Of a stretch of DNA of 15,821 nt, positions 6,327 to 12,879 are shown piece by piece. Positions within the stretch are counted from its first letter, which is position 1. Every line of letters begins with the position of its first letter. Origin of the DNA: CAYGTS01 sp964352905 (lineage in GTDB: Bacteria; Pseudomonadota; Gammaproteobacteria; JAHCLG01); NCBI GenBank assembly GCA_964352905.1, contig CAYGTS010000053.1:1-15821 (forward strand), read 5' to 3'. The position numbers and the translations under genes are program-made. Below the pieces are notes generated by a model, which saw only the letters and a program-made list of their open reading frames with translations, did not search any database and was not told the origin of the DNA.

Positions 6327-7295
6327 ATGCAGCAAGCCAACTGGACCAAAGAAAAAATTCTAGCCTTATATGAATTACCCTTTTTTGAATTAATTAATCA
6401 AGCTTATACCTGCCACAAACAAAATTTCAATGCCAAAGACATGGAATTTTGCGCCTTATCCAGCATTAAAACCGGTGCTTGCCCTGAAGATTGCAAATAT
6501 TGCCCGCAAAGTGGTCACTATAAAACCGATGTTAAAAAAGAAAAATTGCTGAATCTTGATGAAGTCATGTCGCAAGCACAGCTAGCCAAGCAAAATGGTG
6601 CCAAACGTTTTTGCATGGGGGCAGCTTGGCGTAATCCACCTAAAAGAGATTTTCCGAAAGTGTTGGATTTAATTAAATCTGTCAAAGAGTTAGGTTTAGA
6701 AACCTGTGCCACCTTAGGCATGGTTGATCAAGAGCAAGCACAGCAATTAAAAGAAGCCGGTTTAGATTATTATAATCATAACTTGGATACCTCTCCTGAA
6801 TTCTATTCTTCTATTATTACGACAAGGACTTACCAAGATCGTTTAGAAACTTTAACCAATGTTGCTAATGCCGGCATGAACGTTTGTTGTGGTGGCATTC
6901 TCGGTATGGGGGAAACTCGTGAAGATCGTGCTGGTTTATTATTAGCCTTATATGATTTACCCAACCCGCCGCAAAGTATTCCGATTAACCAATTAATTCC
7001 TATTCCTGGTACACCACTTGCCAATGAAAAACGTTTAGATGTGTTTGAATTTATTCGCACGATTGCTATAGCACGCTTAATGTTTCCACAATCAAAAGTG
7101 CGGCTTTCTGCCGGGCGCGAAAATATGTCAGATGAAATGCAAGCGTGGTGCTTCATGGCTGGTGCAAATTCAATCTTCATTGGTGATAAACTACTAACCG
7201 CTAAAAACCCTGGGCAAAATCATGATCTGCAATTATTAGCTAAATTGAACATGAATGTACCACAAACTGTTAACCAAGAAGAATATGCTGCTTGA
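6327..7295 (+). CDS. bioB: Biotin synthase BioB
   Basis: BioB is the radical SAM enzyme that inserts sulfur into dethiobiotin to make biotin. The [4Fe-4S] cluster motif is Cys52-x3-Cys56-x2-Cys59 (GACPEDCKYCPQSG). The auxiliary [2Fe-2S] cluster ligands are Cys96, Cys127, Cys187 and Arg259. All are offset by exactly one from the E. coli enzyme (53/57/60, 97/128/188/260), which supports the chosen start. YNHNLDTSPEFY and the GGILGMGE motif are conserved. At 322 aa it is slightly short at the C-terminus but within range. The ribosome site (AAAGAG) is weak. It is the first gene of bioB-bioF-bioH-bioC, and its last 11 bases overlap bioF. Confidence 0.97.
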   Translation: MQQANWTKEKILALYELPFFELINQAYTCHKQNFNAKDMEFCALSSIKTGACPEDCKYCPQSGHYKTDVKKEKLLNLDEVMSQAQLAKQNGAKRFCMGAAWRNPPKRDFPKVLDLIKSVKELGLETCATLGMVDQEQAQQLKEAGLDYYNHNLDTSPEFYSSIITTRTYQDRLETLTNVANAGMNVCCGGILGMGETREDRAGLLLALYDLPNPPQSIPINQLIPIPGTPLANEKRLDVFEFIRTIAIARLMFPQSKVRLSAGRENMSDEMQAWCFMAGANSIFIGDKLLTAKNPGQNHDLQLLAKLNMNVPQTVNQEEYAA

Positions 7296-8445
7296 TAGCT
7301 TACAGCAGCGTCTTTTGCAGCACGCGCAAAATAATTTAGTTCGCAAACAAAACGTTGTTACAACAGCAGAAGTAAACGCGATAGTCGTTGCTGGAAAAAA
7401 AGCAGCAGATTTTTCAAGCAATGATTATTTAGGTTTAAAAAAACATCCTTGCATGATCGAAGCCGTAATCACAGCGGCTAAACAATATGGGGTAGGCAGT
7501 GGTGCATCGGCGCAGATTTCTGGTTATTCAGATTTGCATGCAGAAGTAGAAACTGCCTTTGCACAATGGTTAAAAGTTGATAAAGCCATTTTATTTAATT
7601 CGGGTTATTGTGCCAACACAGGTATTATTAGCGCGCTTGTAACCCGTGGGGATACTATTTTTTCTGATAAGCTTCTTCATGCATCATTACTTGATGGTAT
7701 CTTACTCGCAAGAGCTAAACATTATCGTTATCAGCATAATGATTTAAACCATTTTAAATATTTAGCAACTAAAAAAGCGCCTGATTTAATTGTTACTGAA
7801 AGCATTTTTAGTATGGAAGGAGATGTTGCAGCAATCACTGAACTCACTCAATTAGCTCAGCAATATAACGCCAAATTATTAATTGATGATGCGCACGGTA
7901 TTGGTATTTTAGGCAAGCATGGTGCGGGAATAATGGAACAATGCCATTTAGAGCAAACACAATTTGCTTGCCTAGTCTTGCCTCTTGGCAAAGCATTTAA
8001 TGCTATGGGGGCTATTGTTGCAGGAAGACAGCAAGTCATGGATGCAATCTTACAATTTGCCAAAACTTACCGCTATGCGACTGCTTTGCCCCCGTTAATT
8101 TGCAATGCAATTTTAGCAGCATTAGATATTATTCAAACTGAAACCTGGCGGCGTGAACAATTAGCCAAAAATATTCAGTTTTTTAATACGTATTGTAAAG
8201 AAAAAAAGTTAACCCTAATTTCACCAGCTGCAACACCAATTCGTTCTGTTTTAATTCATGACAGTAATAATGTTCTAGCATTGCAACAATTTTTATTGGA
8301 AAAGGGTTTTTTTGTTTCAGCGATTCGCCCACCCACCGTGCCAAAAAATACGGCAAGGTTAAGAGTTTCGCTCAATAGTGAACATACTGAAACACAAATC
8401 ATGGCATTAATTGATTGTATACAACAAGGATTAGCCAGTGAGTGA
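7285..8445 (+). CDS. bioF: 8-amino-7-oxononanoate synthase BioF
   Basis: BioF is the PLP enzyme that condenses pimeloyl-ACP (or -CoA) with L-alanine to give KAPA. With the ATG at 7285 the protein has 386 aa and the PLP-binding lysine is Lys236 (LPLGKAFNAMG), the same number as in E. coli. I therefore prefer this to the in-frame ATG at 7255, which would add ten residues (MYHKLLTKKN) inside bioB. Other landmarks are FSSNDYLGLKKHP near the N-terminus, GSGASAQISG, the TESIFSMEGD strand and the DDAHGIGILGKHGAG block. It overlaps bioB by 11 bp and bioH by 8 bp, so translation is coupled. Confidence 0.96.
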   Translation: MLLDSLQQRLLQHAQNNLVRKQNVVTTAEVNAIVVAGKKAADFSSNDYLGLKKHPCMIEAVITAAKQYGVGSGASAQISGYSDLHAEVETAFAQWLKVDKAILFNSGYCANTGIISALVTRGDTIFSDKLLHASLLDGILLARAKHYRYQHNDLNHFKYLATKKAPDLIVTESIFSMEGDVAAITELTQLAQQYNAKLLIDDAHGIGILGKHGAGIMEQCHLEQTQFACLVLPLGKAFNAMGAIVAGRQQVMDAILQFAKTYRYATALPPLICNAILAALDIIQTETWRREQLAKNIQFFNTYCKEKKLTLISPAATPIRSVLIHDSNNVLALQQFLLEKGFFVSAIRPPTVPKNTARLRVSLNSEHTETQIMALIDCIQQGLASE

Positions 8446-9121
8446 TAAAACAATTTATACTATTCCAGGTTGGGGGTTTTCCGCAGATCTTTTTGATGTC
8501 TTAGCCTGTCCTGATTATCACATTAAAAAATTAGGTTATCTAACCACGCAGCCATTAACTTTTTTAGAAATCACAACACAACTCGCGCAAACACTGCCTA
8601 ATGATGCAAGCGTTTTAGGATGGTCATTTGGGGGATTAATTGCAATTAACATTGCACTCTTATTTCCAGAAAAAGTGAAAAATTTAATTTTAATCGCTAG
8701 CCAACCTAAATTATTAGCCGATCAAAATTGGTTAGGCATTAAGCAAGAGGATGGTGAAAATTTTCTAAAAGGGTTTCAAGTAAACCCTGAAAAAGCCGCT
8801 AAACGTTTTATTCAGTTAGTGAATTACCCTAATCGAGAAAATAATCATTTATTACAACAGTATTTTTTAGCAAAAAATTTGCCAGAATTATTAGCATTAC
8901 TACCGATTTTATTTAAAATTGATCTACGATCGGAATATCAACATTTGCAAGCGAATATCTACCACTTGATTAGCCAGCAAGATTATGTGGTTAAACAAAC
9001 AGTCGATCAGTTACACGCATTAAATGCTGCTATAAAAACTTTCACACTTAACGACAGTCATGCTGGGTTTGTTAATAACCCTGGCACATACCAACACATT
9101 ATAAAAAAAGTCCTATGTTAG
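8438..9121 (+). CDS. bioH: Pimeloyl-ACP methyl ester esterase BioH
   Basis: BioH is an alpha/beta hydrolase that removes the methyl group from pimeloyl-ACP methyl ester and so ends BioC-protected chain elongation. The catalytic triad can be read as Ser63 (GWSFGG nucleophile elbow), Asp182 (SQQDYVV) and His208 (NDSHAGF). The early PGWGFSADLF is the usual oxyanion strand. At 227 aa it is shorter than the 256-aa E. coli enzyme. The start is a GTG at 8438 with AAGGA seven bases upstream, inside the end of bioF. Its stop overlaps bioC by 7 bp. Its place between bioF and bioC supports the assignment. Confidence 0.93.
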   Translation: MSDKTIYTIPGWGFSADLFDVLACPDYHIKKLGYLTTQPLTFLEITTQLAQTLPNDASVLGWSFGGLIAINIALLFPEKVKNLILIASQPKLLADQNWLGIKQEDGENFLKGFQVNPEKAAKRFIQLVNYPNRENNHLLQQYFLAKNLPELLALLPILFKIDLRSEYQHLQANIYHLISQQDYVVKQTVDQLHALNAAIKTFTLNDSHAGFVNNPGTYQHIIKKVLC

Positions 9122-9867
9122 TTGCAGATAAAGTAAAAATAAAAGCAAATTTTAACAAAGCTGCCAATACTTATGATAAGCATTGTTTAGTGCAAAAACG
9201 CATTGCTGATCATGCGCTATCATTACTGAATAGCCAGCAAAAAAATTTTAACACGATTGCTGATTTTGCTTGCGGTAGTGGTGAAAGCACGCTACGTTTA
9301 ATTAAACAGCTTGCATATAAATCTTGTTATGCCATTGATTTTGCAGAAGACCTGCTTGCTGTTGCTGCTGAAAAATTAAAAAAGCAACCTAATCTTACTT
9401 TTAAGCAGGCCGATCTGGAACAATCTCTATTTGAACAAGCCATGTTTGATTTCATTTTTTGCAACATGGCTTTACAATGGGTCGATTTAGCAAAAGTATT
9501 AGCACTATTTAAACACTATTTAACAGCGCAAGGTTTGGTGTTGTTTACCTTGCCGGTTCAAGGTAATTTCCCGGAAATAAATTCGGCGCATAAGTTAGCT
9601 TTATCTCGCCATGATGAAATTTTAACACTGTTAAAACAGCAACAGTTTACTATCTTATACAATGAAGTAAACGATTTTACAGTTAGTTTTTTAGATCAAA
9701 TGCAGTTGTTAAAATCACTCAAACAAGTGGGTGCGAATTATAACAAAAATAAATCAACTGGTTTGAAAAAAACTAAAATGACCGATATTTTTTCCACAAG
9801 TCATGCTGACTTAACCTATCGCATTGGCTTTTATTTGGTGCAATTTGTATCTATTCAGCAAATTTGA
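9115..9867 (+). CDS. bioC: Malonyl-ACP O-methyltransferase BioC
   Basis: BioC is the SAM-dependent methyltransferase that caps malonyl-ACP so that fatty acid synthase can build the pimeloyl chain. The N-terminal FNKAANTYDKHCLVQ (13-27) is diagnostic for BioC. The SAM loop is ADFACGSGEST (49-59), followed by AIDFAEDLL, an acidic strand, and FDFIFCNMALQWV, the post-II region typical of BioC. The length of 250 aa matches E. coli (251), so the gene looks whole even though repeat family A copy 3 begins right after its stop codon. It is the last gene of the operon. In many relatives bioD follows bioC; here it does not. Confidence 0.94.
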   Translation: MLVADKVKIKANFNKAANTYDKHCLVQKRIADHALSLLNSQQKNFNTIADFACGSGESTLRLIKQLAYKSCYAIDFAEDLLAVAAEKLKKQPNLTFKQADLEQSLFEQAMFDFIFCNMALQWVDLAKVLALFKHYLTAQGLVLFTLPVQGNFPEINSAHKLALSRHDEILTLLKQQQFTILYNEVNDFTVSFLDQMQLLKSLKQVGANYNKNKSTGLKKTKMTDIFSTSHADLTYRIGFYLVQFVSIQQI

Positions 9868-9870
9868 AGG

Positions 9871-9950
9871 TGAATTCACCGAAAACGTTCAAATTTGGTG
9901 AACAACTACAAAAATATTTTTGAGAAAGCGCAGTTTATAAGTTATAAATG
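9871..9950 (+). repeat. Dispersed repeat family A, copy 3 (left half only)
   Basis: The copy starts three bases after the bioC stop codon. It matches the left core (GAAAACGTTCAAATTTGGTG) and the segment TTTTTGAGAAAGCGCAGTTT through ATAAATGAGCA. The 15-base left arm of the stem is disrupted (ACAACTACAAAAAT), and the right half is replaced by the AlbA_2-type remnant at ATGAGC. Confidence 0.75.
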
Positions 9951-10226
9951 AGCAATCAACTAGATTTAGATTCCCTTAAAGGTTTAATCAAATCGGGAGA
10001 GTCGGGATCTTTAGAATTTAAAACATGAACGGCAAAGTTTAATCCAACATATCCTTGGGATTCTGAAGTAGCCAGAAATTTTAGCTTAGATAAATTTGAT
10101 CAGGAAGAAATTATTGATACATTACAGAACTGTCTATACCCAAAGCGATTAGAAATTAGGTCACAGGGAGCGTCATCATTGGGGGTTGATGTATCCCACG
10201 AAATTATGCAATTAATTGCAAAATAA
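9948..10226 (+). pseudogene. Decayed AlbA_2/Schlafen-type ATP-binding protein gene
   Basis: A single frame of 93 codons has one internal TGA (10026-10028). Before it, MSNQLDLDSLKGLIKSGES and the following LEFKT are the standard beginning of AlbA_2 (Schlafen AAA_4) proteins, DNA-linked ATP-binding proteins common in accessory regions. After the stop, TAKFNPT continues the same domain. Then WDSEVARNFSLDKFDQEEII, YPKRLEIRSQG and a short tail resemble scattered middle and C-terminal blocks of the family. Intact members have about 400-500 residues, so several internal deletions have joined pieces without changing frame. The first codon lies in repeat family A copy 3. The N-terminal part is a confident match; the later blocks are inferred. 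Confidence 0.6.
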
Positions 10227-10236
10227 TCATGAAGGT

Positions 10237-10403
10237 CCGTCATTGCGAGCACGAAGTGCGCGGCAATCCAGGGGCGAGTGGTATTGAATGAGATGTTAAC
10301 GGTAATGTGAGTTAATGCCGTGGTGCGATTAGCAAGTTTTTTTAAATTTACAAAATCGCAGATCATCTCCCTGGATCCACGCGCGTAGCAACCGCAATGA
10401 CGG
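10237..10403. repeat. Palindromic repeat with GTCATTGCG arms
   Basis: CCGTCATTGCGAGCACGAAG onward to CCAGGG on the left is matched by the reverse complement of CCCTGGATCCACGCGCGTAG through ATGACGG on the right, giving imperfect arms of about 36 bp. The unit is about 167 bp. Repeats with this kind of arm are widespread in intracellular and host-associated bacteria. It has no coding frame of its own and sits between two gene remnants. Confidence 0.7.
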
Positions 10404-10416
10404 AAGAAGAAAGAAC

Positions 10417-10605
10417 CTACTTTCTAATCGCTTTTACCAGCTCAGCGAGTGTTTGATTCTCTAACTCGCGTGGCGATGGCTCTGAATTTAACCAGGCATA
10501 ATAACTACTACGACTAACTTCCAATACTTCACACATTTGTTCAACCGTAAAATTAGCGCCATGTTCTTTTATAAATGCGTACTTTCCTGGATAACGATTG
10601 AAGCT
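10417..10605 (-). pseudogene. IS3-family transposase OrfB fragment
   Basis: Minus-strand translation gives GKYAFIKEHGANFTVEQMCE, then VLEVSRSSYYAWLNSEPSPR and ELENQTLAELVKAIRK before a TAG stop at 10417-10419. This is the N-terminal HTH_21 region of IS3-family OrfB (mCrvLgVSrSgYYaW). The DDE catalytic core, about 200 residues, is absent. The frame stays open upstream to 10683, overlapping the end of phnA, but residues before about 10605 (such as YHDYYQPDKKYPP) do not look like transposase. It is a dead insertion-sequence scrap. Confidence 0.8.
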
Positions 10606-10669
10606 ACAAGTAATAGGTGGATATTTTTTATCAGGTTGGTAATAGTCGTGGTAAATCCAGGTATTGCTA

Positions 10670-11011
10670 TTAAATGCTCTTTTTCACGAATTCAGATTTT
10701 AACCCCATCGCTCCAATGCCATCTATTTTACAATCAATATTATGATCTTTCTCAACCAATTTGATATTTCTGACTTTAGTGCCAACTTTTACAACAGTTG
10801 ATGATCCTTTCACCTTCAGATCTTTGATGATAATCACGCTATCACCGTCTTTTAATAAAGTGCCATTTGCATCTTTTACTATGAATTCATTCGTTTCTAA
10901 TGATGCATCACCAGGCACCCATTCATGTGCGCATTGAGAGCAGATCCAAAAATTATGATCTTTATATGTGTATTCAGAGTTACATTTTGGGCAGTGTGGT
11001 TGTTGGGTCAT
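10670..11011 (-). CDS. phnA: PhnA/YjdM family zinc-ribbon protein
   Basis: This 113-aa protein matches the YjdM (formerly PhnA) family along its whole length. The N-terminal zinc ribbon has Cys7-x2-Cys10 (HCPKCNSEYTY) and Cys24-x2-Cys27 (ICSQCAHEW). The PhnA domain shows VKDANGTLLKDGDSVIIIKD, LKVKGSS, GTKVRNIKLVE, DHNIDCKIDG and the family ending LKSEFVKK. The old link to phosphonate use is doubtful; the cellular role is not known. GAGGG about five bases upstream supports the ATG at 11011. It is alone on its strand, with an IS3 scrap downstream and repeat family A copy 4 upstream. It looks intact. Confidence 0.93.
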   Translation of the reverse strand: MTQQPHCPKCNSEYTYKDHNFWICSQCAHEWVPGDASLETNEFIVKDANGTLLKDGDSVIIIKDLKVKGSSTVVKVGTKVRNIKLVEKDHNIDCKIDGIGAMGLKSEFVKKSI

Positions 11012-11070
11012 TCTGATCCCTCACGATTTATTTTTAAATTTTGTATCTACTCACCCCGTTAGGCCAGTAT

Positions 11071-11222
11071 TTACCAAGAACGTTCAGATTTGGTTGATAA
11101 AAACGGCGAAAATATTTTTGAGAAAGCGCAGTTTATGAGTTATAAATGAGCATTTCGATAAAAGATTTTCGCCGTTTTTAGCCCAAAGATGGACGTTCCC
11201 TGCTACGGAGTGAGCAGTTACC
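11071..11222 (+). repeat. Dispersed repeat family A, copy 4 (with 15-bp stem)
   Basis: Nearly identical to copy 2 through the core (CCAAGAACGTTCAGATTTGG, 11073-11092), the stem and the loop. The arms are AAAAACGGCGAAAAT (11099-11113) and ATTTTCGCCGTTTTT (11165-11179). Relative to copy 2 the seventh base of the left arm is G instead of A, and its partner is C instead of T, so pairing is kept. After the stem come GCCCAAAGATGGAC and a diverged right end (CTGCTACGGAGTGAGCAG). Confidence 0.85.
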
Positions 11223-11335
11223 AAATTTTTTCAATTCATAGCGTTGCATGAAAAGAAAAGCCATTGCCTATGGGGCTTACTCCAGGAGTGTATAAGGGCA
11301 CTATAAAATTGTAAATGCTTGGATTCGAAAGACAC

Positions 11336-11479
11336 TTGATATATTCACTTGTTTTGTGCATAGTTTCGCTATGAAAACAGCAGCAGTAGAATTTTGTTGA
11401 TGTATTAAATCAATCTAAAAAGCAGTTTATTCGGTTAGCATTACAAGACATGCTTAATAATGGCTATATTCATTTATGA
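11336..11479 (+). pseudogene. Decayed HigBA-like toxin-antitoxin remnant
   Basis: This is a shrunken copy of the toxin-antitoxin locus at 12203-12814. The promoter geometry is kept (TTGATA at 11336, 17 bases, CATAGT at 11359), as is the half-palindrome TATTCAC-N7-GTGCATA at 11342-11362. ATGAAAACAGCAGCAGTAGA at 11371 matches the toxin start ATGAAAGCAGAAGTAAAC, but the frame stops after nine codons. Codons 11405-11476 read LNQSKKQFIRLALQDMLNNG and end at TGA; they match the antitoxin tail of the intact copy almost exactly. Everything between, nearly all of the toxin and the antitoxin HTH, has been deleted with a junction near 11395-11405. Confidence 0.8.
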
Positions 11480-11922
11480 AAAAAAAAGCTTCATCAAATT
11501 ATAAATGGGAATTCGCACCTCGATTTCGTCGCGGCGCATTTGGCTGGCGTTCACAACTCCCAATCCAACGAATTAAAGAAGCACTCAAAGAAATTCGTCA
11601 AGTCATGCGAGCCGATCCCATACTTGCCGCAGAAGGTGCTATTTTACTACTCGAAAAAGTCTCGGGGGCTTTAGCCCATGTTGATAGTTCATCAGGCGCA
11701 ATGGGTGCTGGTTTAGCCAGCCTTTATTGGATGGCACAAGGTTATGGCTATGAGATCACCAATATTGATGTTCGTGATTCATTTCGTGCGCTTGAACAAG
11801 CGTGGCAAAATGCCCAACATGATCGAAACAGCTTGATTGAAAAAATAAACGAAATCATTAACGATAAACTACCAGATAGTGCTTTTGTTAGAAAAGCCTT
11901 AATGCCCTATTTACAAAATTAG
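11476..11922 (+). CDS. Hypothetical protein, 148 aa
   Basis: I cannot name the family. The N-terminus is basic and aromatic (YKWEFAPRFRRGAFGWRSQ), followed by predicted helices (QRIKEALKEIRQVM, AEGAILLLEKVSGAL), a conserved-looking HVDSSSGAMGAGL segment and a C-terminal helix. The front part resembles the beginning of longer conserved hypothetical proteins, so this could be a short member or a shortened one. It has no membrane segment or signal peptide. The ATG at 11476 overlaps the stop of the decayed antitoxin frame (ATGA), and no good ribosome site precedes it. The codon pattern and length suggest a real gene. No terminator follows. Confidence 0.6.
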   Translation: MKKKASSNYKWEFAPRFRRGAFGWRSQLPIQRIKEALKEIRQVMRADPILAAEGAILLLEKVSGALAHVDSSSGAMGAGLASLYWMAQGYGYEITNIDVRDSFRALEQAWQNAQHDRNSLIEKINEIINDKLPDSAFVRKALMPYLQN

Positions 11923-12124
11923 CTTACATAGTAATGTTAGTCCATTGTTAATGAATATTGATTTTGCTAATAAGCACTGAAATTTGAAGAAATTCATATA
12001 TTGGATTCCGTTGCATATAGGGACGAAATGGGGCGTTACTCATTCAAATTTTTCTTAAACGCCGCTAGTTTTAACTTAACTCCAAATGCGGGCCAAAAGC
12101 GTCACTCGCTGTGATAAAAAACAA
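11923..12124. other. Intergenic stretch without recognisable gene
   Basis: I see no gene, terminator or clear repeat here. A six-base inverted repeat GGCGTT/AACGCC (12032-12037 and 12058-12063) with a 20-base loop has no T run. Family B repeat copy 1 follows. Confidence 0.5.
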
Positions 12125-12195
12125 GCGATAGGCTGCTGCAAGCAGAATGGAGTCAAAATTTAAAGACTGATAAGTGAGATTATCAGGATTTTTTC
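12125..12195 (+). repeat. Family B repeat, copy 1, ending in a terminator-like hairpin
   Basis: The copy shares TAGGCTGCTGCA, then CAAAATTTAAAGACTGATAA and TTATCAG with 13861-13932. CTGATAA (12167-12173) pairs with TTATCAG (12180-12186) around a six-base loop, followed by a T-rich run, a rho-independent terminator shape reading rightwards. It lies directly before the HigBA-like promoter. Confidence 0.75.
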
Positions 12196-12202
12196 ATCGA
12201 CA

Positions 12203-12231
12203 TTGCTATATTCACTAATTTTGTGTATAAT
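12203..12231 (+). promoter_or_regulatory. HigBA-like operon promoter and operator
   Basis: TTGCTA (12203-12208), exactly 17 bases, then a perfect TATAAT (12226-12231). The imperfect palindrome TATTCAC-N7-GTGTATA (12209-12229) fills the spacer and reaches into the -10, a natural site for the HTH antitoxin. The same arrangement survives in the decayed copy at 11336-11364. The toxin ATG begins six bases after the -10, so the transcript is probably leaderless. Confidence 0.75.
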
Positions 12232-12237
12232 ATTTTA

Positions 12238-12519
12238 ATGAAAGCAGAAGTAAACTTAACAAAAAAAGCAATCAAGGGGTTAGAAAAAGCCCCGTTTTAT
12301 ATTGTTGATAAATTTCAACTTTGGGTAGATTTAGTGATAGATGAAGGATTGCGCGCTGCGAGATTAATTAAGGGTTATCATGATGAGCCCTTAAAAGGCC
12401 AACGCTCAGGACAGCGTTCAATACGACTAAATCAAGCTTACAGGGCCATTTATGTAGAAAAGCATAATGGGGAAATTGAAATTGTTGAAGTACTAGAGGT
12501 AAACAAGCATGAATACTAA
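12238..12519 (+). CDS. higB: HigB/RelE-family mRNA interferase toxin
   Basis: This 93-aa toxin belongs to the RelE/ParE superfamily and is closest to HigB-type toxins, ribosome-dependent mRNA cutters that stop growth when the antitoxin is lost. The basic core GYHDEPLKGQRSGQRSIRLNQAYRAIY is typical, followed by the EIEIVEVLEVNKHEY end strand with a terminal HEY as in many RelE/StbE members. I use the ATG at 12238; a GTG at 12223 in the same frame lies in the -10 region and is not credible. No ribosome site exists between promoter and ATG, consistent with a leaderless message. The toxin gene comes first and overlaps the antitoxin gene by 11 bp, which is the hig order. Confidence 0.88.
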   Translation: MKAEVNLTKKAIKGLEKAPFYIVDKFQLWVDLVIDEGLRAARLIKGYHDEPLKGQRSGQRSIRLNQAYRAIYVEKHNGEIEIVEVLEVNKHEY

Positions 12520-12814
12520 AACACAAAAACAGCTAGAACGTATTAGTGGTTCGCCTTTAACTTTAGGCAAGGCCATTCGCGCTATTCGTTTAACAGAAGA
12601 TTACAAACAAACTGAATTTGCTAAATTGTTACATATTTCGCCATCCTATTTGTGTGACTTAGAAAACAATAGAAAGGAAGTAAGCCCACAAAAAGCAGCT
12701 GAATTTGCTGAGTTATTGAATCAATCTAAAAAACAGTTTATTCGGTTAGCACTGCAAGATATGCTTAATCGCTATGGCTTTCATTATAGTATCGATGTTA
12801 AAGATGCTGCTTAG
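12509..12814 (+). CDS. higA: HigA-like XRE-family HTH antitoxin
   Basis: This 101-aa DNA-binding antitoxin would neutralise the toxin encoded just upstream and repress the shared promoter. The XRE helix-turn-helix spans about residues 18-72: LGKAIRAIRLTEDYKQTEFA, then KLLHISPSYLCDLENNRKEV and SPQKAAEFAELL. The tail QFIRLALQDMLNRYGF is the part duplicated in the decayed copy at 11405. The start ATG at 12509 lies inside the toxin gene, with AGAGGT about seven bases upstream. It is the distal gene of the two-gene operon. Confidence 0.9.
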   Translation: MNTKTQKQLERISGSPLTLGKAIRAIRLTEDYKQTEFAKLLHISPSYLCDLENNRKEVSPQKAAEFAELLNQSKKQFIRLALQDMLNRYGFHYSIDVKDAA

Positions 12815-12879
12815 CTTGAGTGATCATGCCTAGTGAGATTATGTGTTGAAAAAGATGAACAAACAATATAAAGGTTATG

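Noticed and set aside
10100..10366. Minus-strand open frame of 88 codons
   Set aside because: It lies across the AlbA_2 remnant and the palindromic repeat, and its translation resembles no protein.
10537..10764. Plus-strand open frame of 75 codons
   Set aside because: It is antisense to the IS3 fragment and the end of phnA, and looks like a shadow.
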